Below are positions 44,788 to 53,196 of a DNA stretch of 64,000 bases, in pieces. Each line of letters begins with the position of its first letter. Within the stretch, counting starts at the first letter, position 1. The stretch covers positions 62,001 to 126,000 of the forward strand of contig NZ_JWLD01000007.1 of NCBI RefSeq assembly GCF_000813725.1, read 5' to 3'. This DNA is from Leisingera sp. ANG-Vp (GTDB taxonomy: Bacteria; Pseudomonadota; Alphaproteobacteria; Rhodobacterales; Rhodobacteraceae). A program made the translations under genes and the position numbers. The notes beneath the pieces are model-generated. The model searched no databases and was not told where the DNA came from. It saw only the letters and a list, made by a program, of their open reading frames with translations.

Positions 44788-45789
44788 TTACTCGGCAGCC
44801 CAGATCTTGCGGCGGCGTTCCTTAACCATTTCGTTGCCCTCGTCGGTGCCGTCGTGGAAGGTGTTGAACCACTCGTCCCAGGGCGTCTCCCAGGTGCCGT
44901 AGTTGCAGTCGAAGAACCTGTGGTGCAGCTGGTGGAAGAAGTCGCCGACCAGGAATTTCGCCTTATTGCCGAACTTGATGTTCTCGAAGCCTGCGTGCGA
45001 GGTCGGAGCTCCGATGCCGTGGTGGAACAGCAGAAACAGGGCCAGAACCGGGTGCGAGGGCAGCAGGAAGAAGATCATCGTGTCGAACATCAGGAAGAAG
45101 CTTTCCACCGGGTGCATCGCCAGGCCGGACCAGGGGCCGGTGTTGATGTTGCGGTGATGCCAGGCATGGACCTTGGTATAAAGCACGCCCACATGCAGCA
45201 GCCGGTGCAGCCAGTAGAAGTGGAAGCCTGCCCAGATCGGGATGAAGATGGTCATCAGGAGGAAGGTGACCGGATTGCCGTCCAGCGTGATCATGGTGAC
45301 CCAGCCGTTGGCATAGGCATAAAGGATGAAGCTTTCCCAGAAGGTCCAGAAGGTGAGCGCCGGGCCAAGCGTCCAGAACATGTTGTCCCAAACCTGGTTC
45401 TTGAAGGTGAAGACCTTGGCGCCTTTCATCATCGGGCGCATGTCATATCGGTACTCATCGGCTTGCGTCCGGAACTTCCACAAGGCCAGATGCAGCCCGC
45501 CGGCCACCACCATCAGGATGCAGAAGTTGCGGAACCAGATCTCGGCCACCCAGTCCCAGCTGAGCGTTGCGATCCGGTCCAGCGACGGGGTGAAGAAATT
45601 CCAGGTGATGATGGCAAAACCCAGCAGCAGCGCCCGCAGCGCCAGCGGGTTCCAGCTTTGCAGCAGGTATTTGATCGAGGCCAGCGGCCTCAAAGGCCAG
45701 TCCCAATAGGGCGAGGTCTGGATCGGCAGCTGCGGGGTGAAGTTCCAAATTTTGCGCTTGGGGCGCGGTGCGTTGGCGGGACTTGTCAT
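44788..45789 (-). CDS. fatty acid hydroxylase / sterol desaturase family membrane protein
   Basis: A 333-residue diiron membrane hydroxylase. Three histidine clusters are visible: HFYWLHRLLHV, KVHAWHHRNIN and FFHQLHHRFFD, and hydrophobic segments surround them (LLLGFAIITWNFF, ALTFWTFWESFILYAYANGW). The start at 45789 (MTSPANAPRPKRKIWNF) is preferred. Substrate may be a fatty acid, carotenoid or hopanoid. It is divergent from a LysR gene; the 8-base-arm palindrome between them is a candidate operator. Confidence 0.88.
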   Translation of the reverse strand: MTSPANAPRPKRKIWNFTPQLPIQTSPYWDWPLRPLASIKYLLQSWNPLALRALLLGFAIITWNFFTPSLDRIATLSWDWVAEIWFRNFCILMVVAGGLHLALWKFRTQADEYRYDMRPMMKGAKVFTFKNQVWDNMFWTLGPALTFWTFWESFILYAYANGWVTMITLDGNPVTFLLMTIFIPIWAGFHFYWLHRLLHVGVLYTKVHAWHHRNINTGPWSGLAMHPVESFFLMFDTMIFFLLPSHPVLALFLLFHHGIGAPTSHAGFENIKFGNKAKFLVGDFFHQLHHRFFDCNYGTWETPWDEWFNTFHDGTDEGNEMVKERRRKIWAAE

Positions 45790-45903
45790 GTCTCGTCTCT
45801 CATCTGGCTGGTGGGGTGAGGCTGCGCGAAGACGCATCTCTGTTCGCTGGCTGGAAGCTTAGGGTGACGGCGGCAAATCCCAGCACGGTATGTCTTGCCG
45901 GTT

Positions 45904-45924
45904 AGGCTAAGTTCAGCTTAGCCT
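45904..45924. promoter_or_regulatory. LysR-type palindrome AGGCTAAG-N5-CTTAGCCT
   Basis: AGGCTAAG (45904-45911), TTCAG, CTTAGCCT (45917-45924): perfect eight-base arms with the T-N11-A-type layout of LysR sites. It ends six bases before the LysR start and is 115 bases upstream of the hydroxylase start. Confidence 0.7.
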
Positions 45925-45930
45925 GCTTCT

Positions 45931-46812
45931 ATGGCGACACGGATTCCCTCACTCAACTGGCTGCGCGTGTTCGAAGCGGCGGCGCGCACCGAAAGCTTTG
46001 CCCGGGCGGCGGCGCAGCTGAACATGTCGGCCGCTGCGGTCAGCCAGCAAGTGAAGGCGCTGGAGACGCAGCTGGGCACGCCGCTGTTTCAGCGCCATGC
46101 CCATGCGGTGACGCTGACCGAGGCGGGGCGGGCTTATCTGCCCTCAGTGCAGCAGTCGCTCTTGATGCTGGAGACCGCCACCACGGGGTTGTTCGGGGAA
46201 AGCCGTGAGCAGCGGCTGTTTGTGCAATCGGTGCTGCTGTTTGCCCATGGGGTGCTGGCGCGGGGGCTGCCGGACTTCCAGGCGACGCATCCTCAGGTCA
46301 ATCTGGCGCTCAGCACCGGCAATATGGCGGCGGATTTTGCCAACCGGTTCACCGACTTGCAGATCGTCTTCGGCAATCCGGCGCTGTTTGGCACCGAAAG
46401 CGACGAACTGCTGCGGGAGGTACTGTATCCGATGGCGCCGCCGGAAATCGCGGCGCAGATCGCCGCTCCGCAGGATCTGTTTCAGTTTCCGCTGATCGAA
46501 GTCTCCACCCACCGCGCCAGCTGGGTGCAGCTGTTTGAGCATCTACGGCTGCCGCATGGGCAGGCGCGCTACTTCTTTGCCGACAATTCGCTGATGGCCG
46601 CGGAACTGGCGGCGCAGGGGGGTGGTATTGCGCTGGCCCGGGCGCCAGCATCTGACGCCGCAATGAAAGCAGCTGGTCTAGTACCCTGCCTGCCCGGGGT
46701 GTCGGTGCCGGGGCAGGAGGCCTATCATCTGATCTATCCCGACCGTGGTGCAATGCGTCCGGCGGCCAAGCTGTTCCGGGATTGGCTGCTGGACTACGTG
46801 CGGACGGTTTGA
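45931..46812 (+). CDS. LysR-family transcriptional regulator, GcvA-like
   Basis: A 293-residue regulator. N-terminal winged helix: IPSLNWLRVFEAAARTESFARAAAQLNMSAAAVSQQVKAL (shown in two parts of the same stretch), then QLGTPLFQRHAHAV. The C-terminal substrate-binding domain follows. It looks like the GcvA/ AmpR-type subgroup by its N-terminus. It is divergent from the fatty-acid hydroxylase gene and probably controls it, itself, or both through the 45904-45924 palindrome. Confidence 0.9.
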   Translation: MATRIPSLNWLRVFEAAARTESFARAAAQLNMSAAAVSQQVKALETQLGTPLFQRHAHAVTLTEAGRAYLPSVQQSLLMLETATTGLFGESREQRLFVQSVLLFAHGVLARGLPDFQATHPQVNLALSTGNMAADFANRFTDLQIVFGNPALFGTESDELLREVLYPMAPPEIAAQIAAPQDLFQFPLIEVSTHRASWVQLFEHLRLPHGQARYFFADNSLMAAELAAQGGGIALARAPASDAAMKAAGLVPCLPGVSVPGQEAYHLIYPDRGAMRPAAKLFRDWLLDYVRTV

Positions 46813-46826
46813 AACCGAGCAGCGGA

Positions 46827-46880
46827 GGGCAGCGCCTTCCCAGGGGGAAGGTCAGGCGCTGCCCGGCGTGCCGCCGGGCG
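46827..46880. repeat. complex hairpin element between convergent genes (copy 1)
   Basis: GGGCAGCGCC (46827-46836) pairs with GGCGCTGCCC (46855-46864), with an inner CTTCCC/GGGAAG pairing. Directly next to it CCCGGC...GCCGGG forms a second stem up to 46877. A related arrangement lies at 57802-57863. Probably a bidirectional terminator. Confidence 0.65.
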
Positions 46881-46902
46881 GTACATTGGTGACTGGCAGC
46901 GT

Positions 46903-47340
46903 CTACTGCCCGGTCCGGTCAAGCTTGGTTGCCAGATGGATCAGGCTTTCCGACGACCGCACTCCGCGTGCCTCCGCGATGCGGTCGATGGTCTCGTCCA
47001 GTTCAGCCGTGCTTTGCGCCACCACCTGGGCCAGCAGGTCGAACCGGCCCGAGGTGGTATGCACCACCTCCACCCCCGGCAGGCTGCGCAGGCGGGCAAG
47101 CACCTCCGGGCCTGACCGCGGCTCGATCGACATCAGCACCGTCGCCTGCAGCGGCGGCCGGGCGGCGGCGGAGGATTTGAGGGTATAGCCGGTGATCACG
47201 CCGGTGGACTCCAGCCGCTCGATCCGCGCCTGAACAGTGGTGCGGGCGAGGCCCAGATGGCGGGCAAGCTCCGCCACCGGGCGGCGGGCGTTTTCGCGCA
47301 GCAGGGTGACAAGGCGCTGATCGGTGTCGTCTGTTTGCAT
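46903..47340 (-). CDS. Lrp/AsnC-family transcriptional regulator
   Basis: A 145-residue regulator with HTH (VAELARHLGLARTTVQARIERLES) followed by the RAM ligand-binding domain (VLMSIEPRSGPEVLARLRSLPGVEVVHTT in shortened form). It is divergent from the ODC-type gene; a perfect palindrome between the two starts is its probable operator. Ligand may be an amino acid such as ornithine or lysine, inferred from its neighbour. Confidence 0.92.
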   Translation of the reverse strand: MQTDDTDQRLVTLLRENARRPVAELARHLGLARTTVQARIERLESTGVITGYTLKSSAAARPPLQATVLMSIEPRSGPEVLARLRSLPGVEVVHTTSGRFDLLAQVVAQSTAELDETIDRIAEARGVRSSESLIHLATKLDRTGQ

Positions 47341-47355
47341 GTTTTACCTGCGATA

Positions 47356-47373
47356 TGACGAAAGTTTTCGTCA
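47356..47373. promoter_or_regulatory. palindrome TGACGAAA-GT-TTTCGTCA
   Basis: Perfect eight-base arms (47356-47363 and 47366-47373) lying between the divergent Lrp-type and ODC-type genes, 16 bases from the Lrp start and 73 bases from the ODC start. Matches the AT-centred dyad expected of Lrp-type operators. Confidence 0.75.
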
Positions 47374-47445
47374 CTATAGGCGAAGTGCCAAGCGATATCG
47401 ACGGGAATTTCCCGGAAAATATGTAAAACGAATGAGGGTTACCCG

Positions 47446-48597
47446 ATGCAGCAGATTCCTCCGCTTTGGCTTTCGCCTGAATCCCACCTGGCCCGCAGCG
47501 CGCCGGATCATCCGATCCTGTATTTCTCGCCGCGGGTCCTGCACGAGGTGGCACGGCGGTTCCGCAGCGGGTTTCCTGGGCTGGTGACCTATGCGGTGAA
47601 GGCCAACCCGCACCCCGCTGTTTTGTCCAATCTGGTGGCGGCGGGGATCACTGCATTTGATGTGGCCTCGCCCGCTGAAATGGAGGCCGTGCGTGCCGCC
47701 AGCCCCGACGCGGTGATGCACTACAACAACCCGATGCGGTCGGAGGCAGAGATCGCTGCCGGGATCGAGCATGGTGTAGCCAGCTGGTCGGTGGATGAGC
47801 TGAGCGAATTGGAGAAGCTGGACGCGGTGCCGCGCTCCTGCGAGCTGGCGGTGCGCTTTGCCCTGCCAGTGGCGGGGGCGGCTTATGACTTTGGCAGCAA
47901 ATTCGGGGCTGCGCCGGAAGAGGCTGTGGAACTGCTGAAGCAGGTGGCAGCCAAGGGCTGGACCCCGGCGTTGTGCTTCCACCCCGGCACCCAGTGCGAG
48001 GATGAGGCGGCTTGGGTGGAGTATATCTACGCGGCCAAGAAGATCGTCGATGATGCGGGTGTTCAGATTGCCCGGCTGAACGTCGGCGGCGGATTTGCCG
48101 CGAACCGCGATGGCGAGGCGCCCGATCTGGAGAAGGTCTTTGCCGCAATAGAAAAGGCGGCGGACAAGGCTTTTGGCACAGACCGTCCCACCCTGATCTG
48201 CGAGCCGGGCCGGGCAATGGTTTCCGAAAGCTTCACTCTCGCTGCGCGCATCAAGGGGATGCGCAAGGACGGCGAGGTCGTATTCCTGAACGATGGTATC
48301 TATGGCGGGCTGGTGGACATCCGCGATATGGGTCTGCCGGGCCGGGTGGAGGTGGTGTCCTCCGGCGGCAAGCATCGTGAGGGCGACCGCAAGCCGCGGG
48401 TGGTCTTCGGGCCGACTTGCGACAGCCTTGACCGGCTGCCCGACGGGCTGCCGCTGCCTTGTGATGCGGCGACGGGCGACTATGTACTGTTCCCGGGGCT
48501 TGGCGCCTATTCCTCGGCCATGAGCACGCAGTTCAACGGCTACGGCCTCAGTGACGTGGCGACGGTGATTGAGCTGGCTGGACAACCGGCCAGCTAA
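47446..48597 (+). CDS. ornithine/diaminopimelate decarboxylase family enzyme (fold III)
   Basis: A 383-residue PLP enzyme of the alanine-racemase-like fold. PLP Lys52 is in LVTYAVKANPHP, and Cys325 in FGPTCDSLDR supplies the second active site residue. LNVGGGFA and ICEPGRAMV are cofactor-binding motifs. The pattern fits bacterial ornithine or lysine decarboxylases that make putrescine or cadaverine; substrate is inferred. GAGGGTTACCC lies before the ATG. It is divergent from the Lrp regulator and could supply the amines used by the Puu-like genes upstream in the window. Confidence 0.88.
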   Translation: MQQIPPLWLSPESHLARSAPDHPILYFSPRVLHEVARRFRSGFPGLVTYAVKANPHPAVLSNLVAAGITAFDVASPAEMEAVRAASPDAVMHYNNPMRSEAEIAAGIEHGVASWSVDELSELEKLDAVPRSCELAVRFALPVAGAAYDFGSKFGAAPEEAVELLKQVAAKGWTPALCFHPGTQCEDEAAWVEYIYAAKKIVDDAGVQIARLNVGGGFAANRDGEAPDLEKVFAAIEKAADKAFGTDRPTLICEPGRAMVSESFTLAARIKGMRKDGEVVFLNDGIYGGLVDIRDMGLPGRVEVVSSGGKHREGDRKPRVVFGPTCDSLDRLPDGLPLPCDAATGDYVLFPGLGAYSSAMSTQFNGYGLSDVATVIELAGQPAS

Positions 48598-48645
48598 CAG
48601 TAGTCTCGCCCCCGGACACCAGCCAGCGCGGGACAGGGGGCGAGC

Positions 48646-50943
48646 ATGGAAAAATTCGGAAAAAGCCAGCCGGTGAAACGGGTTGAAGACACCCGTTTCC
48701 TGACCGGCCAGGGGCGCTACATCGAGGACGCCGCCCCTACTGGGTCCCTGCGCGCCTGGGTGCTGCGCAGCCCGGTGGCGCATGGGATGATCGCGGCGCT
48801 GAATGTGGAGGACGCCCGCGAGTGCGATGGCGTCCATCTGGTGATTACTCTCGCGGATCTGGAAGCGGCTGGCATTGATGTTTCCATGGACGGGGCAACG
48901 GTCAAGAACCGGGACGGCTCGGACGGCGCTTCGCCGGAGCGGCCGATGCTGGCGCGCGGCCGTGTCCGCTATGTGGGCGAGCCGGTTGCGGTGGTTATCG
49001 CGGATACTCTGGAGCAGGCGCGGGACGCGGGCGAGCTGATCGAGCTGGATATTGATGACCTGCCGGTGAAGATGGATGTGAAGCCGGGCGGGGAAGCGCT
49101 GCATGATGATGTCCCGGACAACAAGGCCTTTGATTGGGGCACGGGGGATGAGGTGGCGACGGAAGAAGCGTTCCGGAGCGCTGCCCATACTGTTGCGCTG
49201 CAGGTTGAGGACAACCGGATCATCGTGAACTCGATGGAACCGCGCGGCTGTTTTGCCGAATGGGAAGACGGCCGGCTGCACTTCTGTTTCGGCGGGCAGG
49301 GGGTCTGGGGGCTGAAGTCCCAGATGTCTGCCAAGCTGGGACTGGATGAGGCGGATGTGAAAGTCACCATCCCCGACGTCGGCGGCGGCTTTGGCATGAA
49401 GGCCTTTGCCTATCCGGAGTATTTCGCCGTGGCCCATGCCGCCCGCACCCTTGGCCGTCCCGTGTTCTGGATTGCAGACCGCACCGAGGCGATGCTGAGC
49501 GACAATGGCGGCCGCGATCTGACCTCGCTGGCGGAGCTGGCCTTTGACGATGATCTGAAGATCACCGCTTACCGGGTGACAACCCGCTGCAACCTTGGCG
49601 CCTATAACGCGCATTTCGGGCAGCCGATCCAGACCCAGCTGTTCAGCCGGGTGCTGGCAGGCGTCTATGACATCCAGACCGCTTGGCTGCAGGTGGAGGG
49701 GATCTATACCAACACCACACAGGTGGATGCCTACCGCGGCGCCGGGCGGCCGGAGGCGATTTATGTCCTGGAGCGCGTCATGGACCGGGCCGCGCGCGAA
49801 TTGGGCGTGGACCCCTGGGAGCTGCGGCGGCGCAACTTCATCAAACCTGCGGCGTTCCCCTATGGGACCGTGACCGGGGAGACCTATGATGTGGGGGATT
49901 TTAGCAAAGTCTTAGCCCGGGCCGCGCAAGAGGCTGATATTGCGGGATTCGCGGCCCGGCGCGCCGCAGATGGTAAACGCGGCAAGTACCGGGGCGTGGG
50001 CTTGTGTTACTATATCGAAAGCATTTTGGGCGATCCTTCAGAAGGCGCGGAAGTGGAGTTTCTGGAGGAGGGCCGGGTGAACATCTATGTCGGCACGCAA
50101 AGCAACGGGCAGGGGCATGAAACCGTCTATGCCCAGTTCCTTGCCGACCAGAGCGGTATCCCGGCAGAGAATATCCAGGTAATCCAGGGCGACAGCGACC
50201 GCATCGCCCAGGGCGGCGGCACCGGCGGCTCGCGCTCGGTCACCACCCAGGCCAATGCCACCCTGGCTGCGGTAGATGCGATGATTGCCGCCTTTACGCC
50301 CTTCCTGGCAGAGGAAATGGGGGTTGCGGAAGATGCGGTCGAGTTTGACGGCGAAACCTTCCGGGCGCCCGGGTCAAACCTGACGCCCACCATGCTGGAA
50401 GCCGCAGAGATGGCCCGCGCGCAAGGGCGGCTCGATCTGCAGCGTCACGCGGCGCGGGCCCGGCTGCCGGGGCGCTCGTTTCCGAACGGCGCCCATGTTG
50501 CCGAGGTCGTGATCGATCCGGAGACTGGGCATTCCGCCGTGGAGCGCTACACTGTAGTTGACGATTTTGGTAATCTGATCAACCCGATGCTGGCCGAGGG
50601 TCAAGTGCATGGCGGGGTTGCGCAGGGACTGGGACAGGCCATGCTGGAGCGCGTCGTCTATGATGAGGACGGCCAGCTGCTCACGGCATCGTTCATGGAC
50701 TATGCCTTGCCGCGTGCGGACGGCGTCCCCATGATTGGATTTACCTCCGAGCCGGTGCCTTCGACACAGAACCCGATGGGGATGAAAGGCTGCGGCGAGG
50801 CGGGCACCGTTGGCGCGCTGGCTGCTGTGGCAAACGCGGTGCAGGACGCGGTCTGGGACCGCGGCGTGCGGCAGGTGGATATGCCGTTCACCCCGCTGAA
50901 GATTTGGGAAGTGCTTAGGGATGTTTCTGACGCAGCTGAGTAA
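48646..50943 (+). CDS. molybdopterin-binding subunit of a xanthine dehydrogenase/CO dehydrogenase-type enzyme (CoxL form II-like)
   Basis: A 765-residue large subunit of a molybdenum hydroxylase. Conserved parts: the AYRGAGRPEA motif (form II, not the AYRCSFR of true CO dehydrogenase), GGGFGMKAFAYPE, QGHETVYAQFLAD, and GMKGCGEAGTVGA with the catalytic Glu. The 2Fe-2S (CoxS) and FAD (CoxM) subunit genes are absent from this window, so it is an orphan here. Its end overlaps the DUF2235 gene by 23 bases. Substrate unknown; an aldehyde or heterocycle is possible. Confidence 0.9.
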   Translation: MEKFGKSQPVKRVEDTRFLTGQGRYIEDAAPTGSLRAWVLRSPVAHGMIAALNVEDARECDGVHLVITLADLEAAGIDVSMDGATVKNRDGSDGASPERPMLARGRVRYVGEPVAVVIADTLEQARDAGELIELDIDDLPVKMDVKPGGEALHDDVPDNKAFDWGTGDEVATEEAFRSAAHTVALQVEDNRIIVNSMEPRGCFAEWEDGRLHFCFGGQGVWGLKSQMSAKLGLDEADVKVTIPDVGGGFGMKAFAYPEYFAVAHAARTLGRPVFWIADRTEAMLSDNGGRDLTSLAELAFDDDLKITAYRVTTRCNLGAYNAHFGQPIQTQLFSRVLAGVYDIQTAWLQVEGIYTNTTQVDAYRGAGRPEAIYVLERVMDRAARELGVDPWELRRRNFIKPAAFPYGTVTGETYDVGDFSKVLARAAQEADIAGFAARRAADGKRGKYRGVGLCYYIESILGDPSEGAEVEFLEEGRVNIYVGTQSNGQGHETVYAQFLADQSGIPAENIQVIQGDSDRIAQGGGTGGSRSVTTQANATLAAVDAMIAAFTPFLAEEMGVAEDAVEFDGETFRAPGSNLTPTMLEAAEMARAQGRLDLQRHAARARLPGRSFPNGAHVAEVVIDPETGHSAVERYTVVDDFGNLINPMLAEGQVHGGVAQGLGQAMLERVVYDEDGQLLTASFMDYALPRADGVPMIGFTSEPVPSTQNPMGMKGCGEAGTVGALAAVANAVQDAVWDRGVRQVDMPFTPLKIWEVLRDVSDAAE

Positions 50944-51994
50944 ACGGGTTTTAGGGTGGCTGGGACGGCCGCTGCGCTCGGAGCATTCCGGCGAAACCAA
51001 GCTGCGCGGGCCGCATGCCCATGTGATCATCCTGGACGGCACCATGTCGACGCTGGACGAAGGCCATGAAACCCATGCCGGGCAAGCCTACAAGCTGTGC
51101 CGGGAGATGGGCGGGCAGGTCTCGGTCTTCTATGAATCCGGCGTGCAATGGAAAGGCTGGGGCAGCGCGCCGGATGTGATGATGGGGCGCGGCATCAACC
51201 GGCAGATCCGCCGCGCCTATGGCTATCTGGCCTCGCGCTACCGGCCCGGCGACAAGATCTATTTGCTGGGCTACTCCCGCGGTGCCTATGCGGTGCGCTC
51301 GCTGGCGGGTGTCATTGACCGCATTGGCCTGCTGACGGCGGAGCACGCCACCGTCCGCAATATCCGCACCGCCTACCGCCATTACCGGCTGAACGGGCGG
51401 TCCAGGACTGCGGGCGCGTTTACCAAAGCGCACTGCCATGACGAGGTGGAAATCGAAATGGTCGGCGTCTGGGATACCGTCAAGGCGCTGGGCCTGCGGC
51501 TGCCGCTGTTGTGGCGCTGGGCGGAGAACCGGCACAATTTCCACAACCACCATCTGGGCCACCACGTCAAAAGCGGCTTTCACGCGCTGGCAATGGATGA
51601 GACACGCGATGTGTTCAAACCGGTGCTGTGGGATTGCCCCGAAGGCTGGACCGGCCGGATGGAACAGGTCTGGTTCCGCGGCGCCCATGGCGATATCGGC
51701 GGCCAGCTTGGCGGCTACGAAGAGGCCCGTCCCAAGGCCAATCTTTCCCTGGTCTGGATGCTGGAAAAGGCAGAGGACCGCGGCCTGCCGCTGCCGCTGG
51801 ACTGGCGGATGCGGTTCCCGGTGGATCCCAGTGCCCCATCGGTCGGCACTTGGCGGGGCTGGGGCAAGATCTTCCTGCTGCGCAGCCGCCGCAGGGTCGG
51901 GCTGGACGGCAGCGAGCGTCTGCACAGTAGCGTCAGCGCCGCTTCGGAAAAAGGGGCGGCTGCGGCCTGGGGAGCGACGGCTTCCAAGACCTGA
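50921..51994 (+). CDS. DUF2235 alpha/beta hydrolase
   Basis: A 357-residue protein with the DUF2235 domain: nucleophile elbow LLGYSRGAYAVRSLAG, KGWGSAPDVMMGRGINRQI upstream and GVWDTVKALG plus WFRGAHGDIGG downstream. Such domains are found in type VI phospholipase effectors of the Tle1 type and in stand-alone hydrolases; no secretion genes lie here. It starts inside the end of the CoxL-like gene. The C-terminal 20 residues (SAASEKGAAAAWGATASKT) are low-complexity; a +1 frame gives a longer natural-looking tail, so a frameshift at the A/G run near 51950 cannot be excluded. Confidence 0.83.
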   Translation: MFLTQLSKRVLGWLGRPLRSEHSGETKLRGPHAHVIILDGTMSTLDEGHETHAGQAYKLCREMGGQVSVFYESGVQWKGWGSAPDVMMGRGINRQIRRAYGYLASRYRPGDKIYLLGYSRGAYAVRSLAGVIDRIGLLTAEHATVRNIRTAYRHYRLNGRSRTAGAFTKAHCHDEVEIEMVGVWDTVKALGLRLPLLWRWAENRHNFHNHHLGHHVKSGFHALAMDETRDVFKPVLWDCPEGWTGRMEQVWFRGAHGDIGGQLGGYEEARPKANLSLVWMLEKAEDRGLPLPLDWRMRFPVDPSAPSVGTWRGWGKIFLLRSRRRVGLDGSERLHSSVSAASEKGAAAAWGATASKT

Positions 51995-52026
51995 TGGTCC
52001 GCTTCCATGCGCTGATGCAGTAAGGA

Positions 52027-52566
52027 TTATAGAACGTCAGGCAGTTCCGGCTCGGGTGTGCTGGCGTGCGGGGAAAAGAGTACACGTTGTCCGCCTTCCC
52101 GCGCCGTTTCATTGAAATGCCCTATGTAGTACAGGTTTTCATAGAAACGAGACTGCGGGTATCCGTTCTTGGATGGAGGCGGCCCTGGTGTTCTTACTTC
52201 ACTTGCTTTCCGACACAGAATGGGGCTGGGCTGCTCAACACCCACACGGTTCAAGTCAAAGCTGAAGCAGCCGGCCTGCCATTCGTGGAGCACATAGATG
52301 CCGGAGCCGTGCAGATAGAGGTTTGATCCGCGCCACCACCCCGTGTCTCCGTCCAGGCGTACTGTTTCGCTTTTCAACCCATTGGAGATGCGGAGTTGCC
52401 GGTGCCAATCGCTATGGATCCCAAACATGGCCCAAATCGACATACTGACCCGCTTGCCCGCTCCCAAGTCGGCGCGGGCTGTGTAAGCCCTGTAGTTGTA
52501 GGCCGCCAGAAGGGTCAAACAGGCAAGCAGTGCCAGAAATCCCCAGGAGAAAAGTCTGGTGTTCAA
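52027..52566 (-). CDS. membrane-anchored hypothetical protein
   Basis: A 179-residue protein with an N-terminal hydrophobic anchor (SWGFLALLACLTLLAAY) and a body containing ISNGLKSETVRLDGDTGWW and CFSFDLNRVG. GC content is visibly lower than its neighbours and I recognise no family, so it may be a recent acquisition. It is convergent with the DUF2235 gene. Confidence 0.55.
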   Translation of the reverse strand: MNTRLFSWGFLALLACLTLLAAYNYRAYTARADLGAGKRVSMSIWAMFGIHSDWHRQLRISNGLKSETVRLDGDTGWWRGSNLYLHGSGIYVLHEWQAGCFSFDLNRVGVEQPSPILCRKASEVRTPGPPPSKNGYPQSRFYENLYYIGHFNETAREGGQRVLFSPHASTPEPELPDVL

Positions 52567-52614
52567 TTTTTATTTCCTTGGCGGTGGCCAGAGGAGAAAT
52601 CCATAGCCGCAATC

Positions 52615-53115
52615 TTAGCTGGAAACCTGCTGCTGCAGACGTTTCAGCGTTGCGGCCACAATCAGTTTATGGGCCGGGCGGACAGGGATCATATAGGCGC
52701 GGCCAAACCAGTTATGCGTCTTCACGGAGGACGTGACAGAGAGAACACCGCTGTTGCAAGTGATGCAGGTCATCACGTCCAGATGGCTGTCCCTCGCGGT
52801 GAGTGTCAGGACTGTGTCCGACACCGCTTCCACCAGGAAGAAATCCAGCTTGTCTCCGGCTTGAACAGATGTGCGCGGCTGGCCGGAAAAACCGCCGATG
52901 CGTTTGACACCGAAGCAGGCCGAGACCGTGTCCCGCAGCCAGAAGGCCAGTTTCATGCCCGGGAGCGGCCGGGCGTGCATCAGGTTCCAGGCTTCCAGCG
53001 GTGTCAGCGGCTTGGGCAGGACAACAGATTGAGTGTCCAGGAAGTCCAGCTCATTGGCCGGTGCCAGAACTTGGATGCGGGCGGTGGCGGCGCGGGCAAA
53101 GCTGCTGGGGGGCAT
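52615..53115 (-). CDS. DUF2867 family protein
   Basis: A 166-residue protein. LDTQSVVLPKPLTPLEAWNLM, KLDFFLVEAVSDTVLTLTARDSHLDV and KTHNWFGRAYMIPVRPAHKLIV are typical of the DUF2867 domain, which also appears as the C-terminal part of some NAD-dependent epimerases. Function unproven; polyketide-cyclase-like ligand binding is possible. Confidence 0.85.
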   Translation of the reverse strand: MPPSSFARAATARIQVLAPANELDFLDTQSVVLPKPLTPLEAWNLMHARPLPGMKLAFWLRDTVSACFGVKRIGGFSGQPRTSVQAGDKLDFFLVEAVSDTVLTLTARDSHLDVMTCITCNSGVLSVTSSVKTHNWFGRAYMIPVRPAHKLIVAATLKRLQQQVSS

Positions 53116-53196
53116 GGCCGGTCCCTTTCCGGAAAGGTGTTTGCAAGCCGCAGCATATAGGCATGCAGACGGGCAGCAAGGCCGGAGTCGGTGCTG

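Noticed and set aside
43530-44825. 431-residue open frame opposite the PanB-like gene
   Set aside because: Antisense to a gene with clear motifs and with implausible composition; no start signal.
51940-52023. Frameshifted C-terminus of the DUF2235 gene
   Set aside because: A +1 frame gives a plausible tail to a stop at 52021-52023, but without relatives I cannot tell error from natural end; the annotated frame is kept.
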